From positions 1 through 10,443 of the forward strand of contig BBXU01002032.1 of the NCBI GenBank assembly GCA_001598975.1: a stretch of 10,443 bases of DNA. The letters run 5' to 3'. The notes under the pieces were generated by a model that was not told the origin of the DNA, ran no database searches, and saw only the letters and a list, made by a program, of their open reading frames with translations. Position 1 is the first letter of the stretch. Each line of letters begins with the position of its first letter. Positions 1 to 9,200 of the stretch are shown in pieces. The position numbers were made by a program, and so were the translations under genes. Origin of the DNA: Parachlorella kessleri (lineage: Eukaryota; Chlorophyta; Trebouxiophyceae; Chlorellales; Chlorellaceae).

Positions 1-3
1 GGC

Positions 4-92
4 ACTCCAGCGCCTGTGTTAGGGTGCCAACCCCGGCATCCAAGCCCCGCCCAGATACCCCCCTTCCCCCCCAAGTTACTCCAGCGCCTGTG
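4..92 (-). repeat. 15-bp direct repeat near exon T donor
   Basis: 'actccagcgcctgtg' is identical at 4-18 and 78-92. The end of the second copy (cctgtgac, 87-94) also repeats the exon T junction (110-117). This again looks like junction-derived sequence, but the matches are short and the region is cut by the window edge. Confidence 0.5.
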
Positions 93-110
93 ACAGGCCG
101 CCCACCCCAC

Positions 111-245
111 CTGTGACCGCACGTCCTGCGACAGCGCAAACTCCAGTGAAGCCTGGACGTTGCCCCCTGGGCCGGCAAAGCCCAGCGCAGTCAGCAGGCG
201 GGAGCGCTCGTCGGGGTCCTTGGCCGCCTTGTACATCTCCCGTAT
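111..245 (-). CDS. M1 aminopeptidase, exon T (helical domain, last one in window)
   Basis: Residues 732-776: [20 protein letters not shown], then [20 protein letters not shown] and DVRSQ. It is the ERAP1_C '~~~y~~a~~~~er~~lL~aL~~~~~~~ll~~~l~~~vr~qd' block. Acceptor aatgcag, donor ACAG|gtgggg, phase 0. The gene continues past the left edge, where the rest of the helical domain is expected. Confidence 0.94.
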
Positions 246-3200
246 CTGCATTTGCAGTGCTCAGTGGTGGGGGCGGCTTCAGTTTCGCTGTCCACGTGAC
301 ACTAGATTGTAACGGGGCACGTTTGGGGGCTAGCACATAGGAGGTCGCTCGCGAAGGTCTCCAGATGCCAAGCGAGGCAGTATGTACTTTTGGATGTGCA
401 GCAGCGCTTGCAACAGGCCCCACGGTAGCGTCCCTGGCCTGCCCTTGCAGTGACCCACCTTTGCACAACCAAGCTTCAAGGCCTTGCCAAGTGCGACACA
501 GGGGCGATGCAGGGACGAGGCCCAGAAAAGGCCCTTTGGACCAGCCACATCAAAGAAGAGGAGGAACTTATGCAAAAAGCTCACCTGGTTGTAGATCTCA
601 GAGTCGCCTGAGTGAGCAGCGGTCGTATAGACAGCTGTCCTTACGTCATTGTCCAGCCTGCCAGCAGCATCGGGTGACTCCTCCAGGCTGCTCATCAAAT
701 CTAGCGCCTCTGCCTGCAGCATGGGCAACAGCAACGAGCTCAGAACCCTTAGTAATCAACCAAGGGCCACACACTCCTCATATGCCTAACTTGCTTATAC
801 CACAGAGCACAACTGCTGGCCGCTCTCAGGCCTGCCAGTGCCCTGGCTTCCAACAATCCCACCCGCCCGCCTCTAGGCTAGGGTATTCCTGCCCCTCACC
901 ATGCCCTCGCCTCCAAAACCAAGACAGCCGCTGGCAGAAGCGGTCGCCCCGGCCATTGCTTGCCAAGCTTGTGCTGTATGAACAGGCACAGGCACACCTC
1001 CACCTGTACCTGTGTCACACTGCCTGCCCACCTCTACCTCACCTTGACTGCCGCATTGCTGAAGTAGCCGGCTGCTGCCAGGACCAGCGGGCGCAGCATG
1101 CGCTTGCCCACGTCCTGCCGCTCCACCGGCCAGCTGGAACCGGTGCCGCCGCCGCTGCCAGCTGCAAAGCTGAACACGGGCGCGGTTGCGTTGCCCGTGC
1201 CATTGCCGCCGCTGCTGTTGCCCTGCTCACAAAGAACAATGTCGCCCGCTCGGAAAAGCATGTGGCAATACTGCTCCCCTCTTTGGCACGGTGTGCCATG
1301 GTGCATCACACTAGGTGAAAGAAACCTGGGTTTGGGATACCAACACTTACAACCATTTTCCCAACCACACTCCCCACAGCTGCATTAAGTGCACCGCAGA
1401 TCCATCATGTCTGGCAATGTGGCCAGCCTAGCCCACGACCAAAACTGGCAAAGGTCAGCCCAAGACGAAACCAACCTGCTGCAGGAAGTCTTGCAAGAGG
1501 TGGGCCCCCACAAATGTGCGCCAGCTTGAGGGGCAGGACACCAACGGGTACAGCCGCCGCAGGTAGGGGAGAGCCACCGCCCAGGGGGTGTACTCCGTGG
1601 CACCGCGGCTCTGCAGGGAGCTGCATGCATGCGCAGGCCCACAGCCGTCGTTGAAAAGGATCTCAAAATCCCCGGATGATCTGATTTGGGATTTCATGTG
1701 CCGCATGCAGGTGCCCCGGGAAGGGCATGGCAGAGCTACAACCAAAGCTTTTCACCAACAGGCGCGGCACGGGTGAGAGAATGGCCTGCCTGTAAGGGGT
1801 CCTACCGACCCACCCACCCACCACCTACCTAACAAGGTTCAGCAAGACGGTGCCGTTCAGCTTGCCCGCCTCGGCAAGAGAGGAGGACCTTTTGCAGGGG
1901 TCATCAACCTACTCACCTACCGTAGCTACCTCACAAACTTGTTGTTGACTTACATGCCTCTGAAAGACAGGCGGATGGGGACCAGGTAACAGTTTCCCTG
2001 TGTTTCTCAACAGCTTTCGTCCCTTTGATGCAGCCTACCTGACAAGGTTGAGGAACACCGTAATGTTCAGCTCGCCTGCCTCGGCAAGAGAGAAGGAGTC
2101 CTCCAGGAGGCCCGCAAGGTCCACCTCAGACAGCAGCGGGGCCCCACCGTCGGCCTTGGTACTGCATGGGAAAGAGGCACAGCAGTGAGGTTGGGTTGTT
2201 GTGGTATCCATAGTCGGACCCTGCCACCGGGCGTGGGCACTGCATGCACATGCGGAACCACAGTGTGATCAGCGATGGTGGCCGGTGGGTACAGGTCAGC
2301 AGGGTGCCACTTTTACAAGCAGACAGCTCGACATTGGGAGCCTTGCTACAATGCAGGGCAGTGCCAACAGGATGCAGGTTTGCAGGTGTCAGATGACTGT
2401 CAGCTTGGCGACATCAAACTGCTTTGTGACACATGCCAATTACACTTCCACATAGACGGCGCTGCCACCCTAGCTTACACGACTCCAATGTGTCATGTGC
2501 CAAATAGATGAAGAGAAAGACACAGCACCATGCGCAGGAGGAACTTCCACCCACCTTGCTGCTGCTGCTGCCAATGCATCCCACAAGGGCTGGTCGTACT
2601 GCACCCGGTAGTATCCGTACTGCCCCGCATTCACCTTCACCCAGCCGCCAGAACCACTGCAGCCAACAACGGCAAATGTTAAGTACCAACAGAGAAGAAA
2701 TTCATATGCTTATGAGAGGCCAAGACTCCGGCTCGCACCATAAAGCAGGGCGGCAGGCACGAGGGTAATCAGAGTTGGTTAGTCACGCATGTGTCTTTTG
2801 CAGCCAAGCAGATGGGAAATGGTAGACTGACTGACAGAGGCATAATTTAATTGCTCTCTCCAAAACCCCTCTACACCTTACACCATTGGAGAAACTGCGC
2901 GCCCCGCCCCTCCCTCTCCCCCTTCCCCACTTTGTACAGAGCAGGAGGCCCCCAATCCAGTGTTTGCAACCCGTGCACAGCAACAGTCCCTGGCAGGCCT
3001 CACCTCAGCTTGGCCACAGGCTCTGGCGACTGGCAGCCTGCCAGCTCAGTCCACCGCCGCTCCCCCGGGTTGTCGCTGGTGACTAAGGCCACGGGCACCC
3101 ACCAGGCTTCACTGGTGTCGCATGGGGACGTGCCAGCCAGTGAGAAGCGGGCCTGCGGGGGAACAGACTTGCGCATAGGAATCATCCTTGCCAAGGATGC

Positions 3201-6200
3201 ATACACTCAATCCATCATCATTATATATTTATTTGCTGGGGCCATGGATTATCCTTAGGTGCCCTGGTGGGCTTGCACCCCAGTGGCTGTGCACACGGGT
3301 ACTCAAGTACACATCTCCGACTGTCCATTTCCGTCCCTCCCTGGAAGCTTAGTACATGTACGACAACTGTCACACGGCCTCATGTTGACCAGGCATGGGA
3401 GGGTTCACCCGGCACACTGCTTCCATGGCAGCATTCGCTAATCATGGAAACATGGTTAAATGACTGCCTCACGGTTAGGTGCCCTAAGGGGTTGCGTCTG
3501 TGGGGGTTGCTTACAGACGCACGCATGACTGTTATCGAAGGAGACGATACCGCGCACCTGCTGCAAGTACACGTTGCCGTCCCCGTCCACGGTGGCGGTA
3601 AGCAGGGGGTACCCCTGCTGGTATGTCCACGCTTGCATCCTCTGCACCAAGACACGCAGCATGGAGTAATTACGCTTGATGCATAACTCATGACATCGTC
3701 TGGTGGCTTCTCCTCCTGTTGAAGCCATGCTGCATCCCTCTGTACCTGTTCACTGACCATAGAACCCCGCACCAGCACCTAGTCACTGACCCATAAAAGC
3801 CGGAGGTCACAGTGGGCAGGGCAGGCTCCCGCGCGTCACCTGGCTGGCGATGCCATGCTGCAACCCGCTGCACCTAGTCACCGACTTACCCTAGGGGCCC
3901 AGCACCAGCACCTGGTTGGTCTGGCTTAGGAAGCCGGGGGTTCAACAGCGGGACTCGCACCAGCATTGATCAGAGCCCCTATGAAGCTTAATATAGAATC
4001 ACGAATCCCAGGGCAGGGCAGGCTCCCGTGCCTCACCTGGATCAAGTCGGGCACCCCCAGCGGGGCGGCCAGCGTGTCCCAGAGCTGTGCTGACGTGGCG
4101 GTACGGTACTGCCGCTGCAGGAGGTACTGCTGCAGGCCCCCTAGGAACTTCTCCTGCACCAGCAGAGGAGCCAGGCGGTACTATACCGTACTGCTGCTAA
4201 ACCGGGCATTGTTGCAGCCCCTTCAGGGGAAACCCTCCTTTAGGTTCCAAGGGATCAGTCCTCAGACCCACACCATAACCAGGCAGAATGGCCCTCCAAC
4301 CCGGGCTGTACTGAGCAGCGGGGACCCCTACTAGACGTTTGGTGCCAAGATGTTTGGTCTCACACAAATGCTCCTACCCAGCGAGCACCACGGAACGGCA
4401 TATCATTGTCGGGAAGGCCACTGCCAGCTCACTCACCTCCCAAGGCACACCAGGCAGGGCCTCGTCCCAGGAGGGCGCGCCTCTGTTGCTCCACGACCGC
4501 AGCATGCGCAGCACGGCGCCCCCCTTCTCGTAGGAGACCGCGTCAAAGAAGGACTCCACAGCATCCGTGGAGTTGATGGCTGGGCAGGACACACGAATCA
4601 AGTAGTAGTAGGCGGCAGTTAGCAGTAGAGTTACCCCAAGGCGAGAATGGCGAACAAGGGATTACCAGCAGCGGTAGCTGGGCCGGTGTGGGGCTCCCCT
4701 CAGCAGCTGTGCCAAGCAACCTACCATACACAAAGGTGTCCCTTTCGAAAAAAACGTGGCTAACATACAACGGCTAACATAAATCCCCTAAAAAGTAAAT
4801 GTGCAGCACGAGAGGCGCAGCGCAGCAGAAATAGCTGGGCAGCCGGCCGAGAGGAGCTGTGCCGCAAACCCATGCGGATCTGGAAAAGCAACGGTGGCAA
4901 GCGAACATACCATAGGTGCCCAATGCGCACCAGAGACTTGGCAAGCGGTCTCCTTACTTGATGCGTTGACGGCCAGTGGGTGGGAGGCATCCTTGGAGTC
5001 AAAGTAGAGGGCGTAGGGTACGTCAGAGGTGTAGTAGGTAGCAAAGAAGTCCTGCTCTGGCACGGCTGCAGGCAGCCGGAAGTGACATGCCATGAGTGCT
5101 GCTGGCTCCGGGGACGCTACATGCATGTATGTAGTGTAATGGAGTGTAGGTTGCATAAGCAGCCTGCCTGAGACATCTATGCAGGCGGGCAAGGAGGGTG
5201 TACGAGCAAGCCCTCTTACCAGCTAGCAGCCGGCTTACCGGTGTGCGCAGGACGCGCAGTATAGTACACTCAGCAGCAGGCTGCAACAAGACACCACGAG
5301 CCGCATGCACTAGGACTCGAAGCACAGGACACACCCTGACATAGAGGACCACCACCGTGCCAAGCAAAGCAAATGGCATGTGCTTGATATTCTCAACGAG
5401 CCATCTGTGTAAATGAGGGCACTGGAGGGGATCACTGTTCTGCAGCACTCGCCTGCGGTAGCCCCCGCAAACTCAAAGTAGGAGGCAAAGCCCTCGTTGA
5501 GCCACAGCTCCCCCCAGTAGTCCATCGTCACCAGGTTGCCAAACCACTGCAGCAAAGCAGGGAAACCCCTGCTTGCTGCCATGCCCAAGGCCCCCAAGGG
5601 GCCCCCACGCCGTCACCCGGGCTTTTCCAGCGCAAAACAGTGGCACATCTCACAGCACACCCCACAGCACACTCCAGAAGCCGGGTCCTTGAGGCTGGGG
5701 GCGAGTCGAATCCCCAGCTTAGCAGGCTGTTGCAGCCATGTTGGCACAGCACCTGGCCTTGGCAGCACGGTGCTGCTCTGCTCTGCACAAGGTAGTGCCC
5801 TAGCGTACCTTCCGGTCTGCACCAGTAGCTGCTTACTGCCCACCCATCCTCCTATCAAAACCACGAAGACATCAACCAGGCTACCAGCCCAGCTGGGCCC
5901 AAACTGACCCACGCTGAATAAGGGAGATGTACCGAGGCCAGGGAGTAAGTCACCTGGTGAGTCATCTCGTGTGCCACCACATGCGCGATGTAGCGGTAGT
6001 CAAAGATGTTGGATGTGGGGCTGGTGAGCAGCGCAGTTTCCCGGTAGGTGATCAAGCCTGCGGGGCAGTGTAGGGGATTAAACACTGCCAGATTGCTGTC
6101 TGCTGAACAGCTGCCCGCAAGGACCGCCATAACCACCCTGGACAAACACAAAGTGTACTCACACAGAAATCTGCCAAAGGTAAGGAGAATGGAAAACTTC

Positions 6201-9200
6201 AGCCAAATTGGAACGCTACTGCCAAAGTCTCCCCAAGCACCAGCAGCAAAGGGCAGGGTTGGCAGCAGTGTGTCAGGGACAGCTGTGATGGCCTTGGGAC
6301 ATGATCCAATCCATCAAGTTTGATATCGTGGTGTGAGTGATGTTCTAAGTCAAGACCAGAAAAGTCAGATGTAGCGCAGAGTCTACCACAGCTCTCTCAC
6401 CCCAGTTCTCCAAGGCGCCCGCAGCCAAGCACCCTTGAACATTTCTTTCCTCAAAACCCCATGGCTCTTTCACCCCAGGTACGTATGGTGCCGGCGGCAC
6501 AGTACCAACGAAGTTTTTACTCCAAACCCCCCGCCCTCTCACCCCAGTTCTCCATGGCGCCCGCCGCAAAGTCGGGTATGGCCACCAAGTCCAGCTTGGG
6601 CAGCGCATACGGCACACCAAACATGCGCTCAAAGGCGGGCAACACCGCGGCCGCAGTGTCGGCTGCAAACTGGAGGTTGTCCAGCCTGCGCTAAGACCAG
6701 GGTACAACAGGGGACAGCTTACCCAGCATGCACAGGGGCCTGAACCACAAGCACAGGTGACCAGACAATGACTGGTGGCAGCAGCAGAAGCAAAATAGCC
6801 AAGGGGCAACACCTCGGTGGGAATCCGGACTTGCAACCAGCAAAGCAACCATATTTCTGCTGCCACGCTGATGGCGCCTGAAGCATGCGCACGCCTGCAA
6901 AATTGGCTCGACCCCTTTTCTGCCTCTTGTCTCTTCCCTTGCAGCCTTCCTGACATATAAAAGGGCACTTGTACTGACCCAACAACAAGCCCCTCCCTAC
7001 CAAGAATAGCGGTCAGCCTTCTTTACCCCTACCACGAGGTTGCTCGCATGTGCCAGATGCTTACATCGCCCACAGGCCCCCTCCTGCCCCTTTCAGAAGA
7101 CCCCAATGCCGTCAATCTGGTGCAGGCACTTGCGAGCTCACTCCCTATACCCCCTTCCCTACCTTCAGACGTGCCCCACAGCCCGGCATCCCCTGCTTCA
7201 CCGTCGGAAATCCCATGTCCTGGCAGCTGCAACAAGAGTACCAAGTGCCCACCTCTCAGCCACTTCCTAAGCAACCCTCCAGCAGATGTCCGCGCCAGCT
7301 CACCTATCAGGCGTCCCCCAGACGCTCACATTGCGCATGGGCTGACTGCCGCCGGGGCCGGCCACGGGCCGCGTGACGCTGGTCAGGTTGCCGACTATGA
7401 CAGCCACAAGGTAGGTGGACATGGGAGGGGAGGGCAGGAAGTGGTGGGTGGCCACCTCGTCGTGATGCTGCAGGGATCAGAGCATGAAAGGAAACAAGCC
7501 ATTGAAATGACATGAGGAATGACAGGTGGGCATGGGAGATGGACGGCAGGAAGTGGTGGGTGGCCACCTCATCATGGTGTTGCATGGGCCGTGGCATGGA
7601 AGGAAACAAGCTTCAAATGAGCAGTGATAGGCAGACATGGAGAGGGAAGGGCTGAGAATGGGAGGTGGCAACCTCATCCCTGGTGCTGCACAGGGCATAC
7701 CATCAAGGGAACAAGCCTGACATGAGAAATGACAGGTGGACAGGGAGGTGAGAGGTGGGAGGCGCAAGGGGAGGTAGTACCACACCATTGTGATAAGTGG
7801 TGACACCGTCTGCGTGCTGTAACTGTCACACAGGGTAGGGTACGGAAATGCAGGAAGGCCCCCGACACAAAGGTATGATCGGCATGCTGCACACCGCCAC
7901 CACGGCAACAAGTAGCCGGCAGGGCTGTGACTCTAGAAAGGGGGTGCACGTTATTTGGATGAGGTGCATGGGTTCGATGGGACCTATCCCCAGGCGACAA
8001 CAACTCGGCAACAATGAGGGACATCCAGACGAGATCAAGCACATGCACACATTCAGAGCCTTAGGGAAACAGCGAGCCGCTCCTGACAGCAGACCCCCAC
8101 CCTAGCCTTCCAGTGTGCACCAGCCAGGTGCACGCGACACATGAACACCGTGCCTGTCACAGCCCAGCACTCACCTGGTGGACTGCCCTTGGAGGCATAT
8201 TGACGAGGGAAGGGGGGGGGGGGGTTGTATTATGTCTGCAGTGTGTCTGTGACAGTCCAGCTGACTCACCTGGTGGACTGCCCTTGCAGGCATGTTGGAG
8301 AGAACCGTGAGCCCTGGGGGGCACTTGACCTCCACAGAAAAAACCGCCTGCACAGCATCATGAGGTTTGTGCCGGACTTCCTAGTCAGTAGCCACGAGCA
8401 ACCATGTGCATTAGACCCAGCACATCCTGGGCCTGGCAACATCATGTTGCCACACAATGAAAATACAAGCAAGCATGCACATGGATAACGCTGGGAGAAC
8501 GATGCCTATTCCGGAATGTCCAAGACTGACCAGCTGATACTTGCTTCCTACCTTCATGGCCGGCTCATCAAAGCATGGGAAGGCCATGCGTGCCGAATTG
8601 GCCTCAAACTGGGTGGTGGCCAGGCTGTATTCCACCCCATCACTCAGCTTGTATGTACTCCTGCACAGTTGGGGGTGCAGCAGTGGGGCTCTGAGCGTGT
8701 CTCCACAACGGGGCAGCGCTGCTGGAAGCGAGAGGAGTATTAACTGGGATGTTGCCACGCTGCCGCCAGCCTGGCAGTGTTTTCCTGAGCAGGACAGGGG
8801 ACTGTCCTCCAAGAGGGCCATGGCAGTGAGTTTATGGCCGCCCTCGAAATTCTGATGGCGGGTGATGGTAGCCAACAGAAACAGACTATGCACCAGACAA
8901 CCACATCCCAGCACTGCTGCTTCCAAGGCTGCCCTGTACAGACACAGGCGCACAGCTGTAGCCATTCCTCCTGCCCGGATCCAAAGCAACTGTGCCACTC
9001 CATACTGCGGCCATCTTAAGGGCTCCGCCGGCAGACGTAATTGCCAAGGGTTCTGGCCAGCACAGCTGCTCAGCAGCCCAAAGACTGCTGAGGTACCCAG
9101 ACAGGGCGTACCTAGCTACCAAACCTGTAGAAGCCACAGCTGCAACCGGGTTCCAGGGGCATGGCGCCCTTGTTCTGATGAGTTTTTGCGACCAGTTCCT

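Noticed and set aside
346..430. Extra exon encoding '[13 protein letters not shown]'
   Set aside because: Exons S and T already join without a gap relative to the family, and no suitable splice sites keep the frame.
1223..1270. Extension of exon R by 16 codons ([16 protein letters not shown])
   Set aside because: In frame, but its acceptor has a purine-rich tract and the residues do not resemble the family; the acceptor at 1223 has a T-rich tract. Not excluded.
365..1318. Longest plus-strand open frame (317 codons)
   Set aside because: Antisense to exons R and S and their introns; rich in Pro, Ser, His and Gln with no domain-like pattern. The opposite strand has clear family homology.
3205..3250. 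Small inverted-repeat transposable element (MITE)
   Set aside because: Only a 7-bp inverted match around an A/T-rich island, with no clear target-site duplication.
6345..6968. 207-codon minus-strand open frame containing GALENWG as a separate gene or pseudogene
   Set aside because: It runs through the intron after exon G, antisense-independent frame changes occur, and the motif comes from a local copy of the exon G end rather than from a second aminopeptidase.
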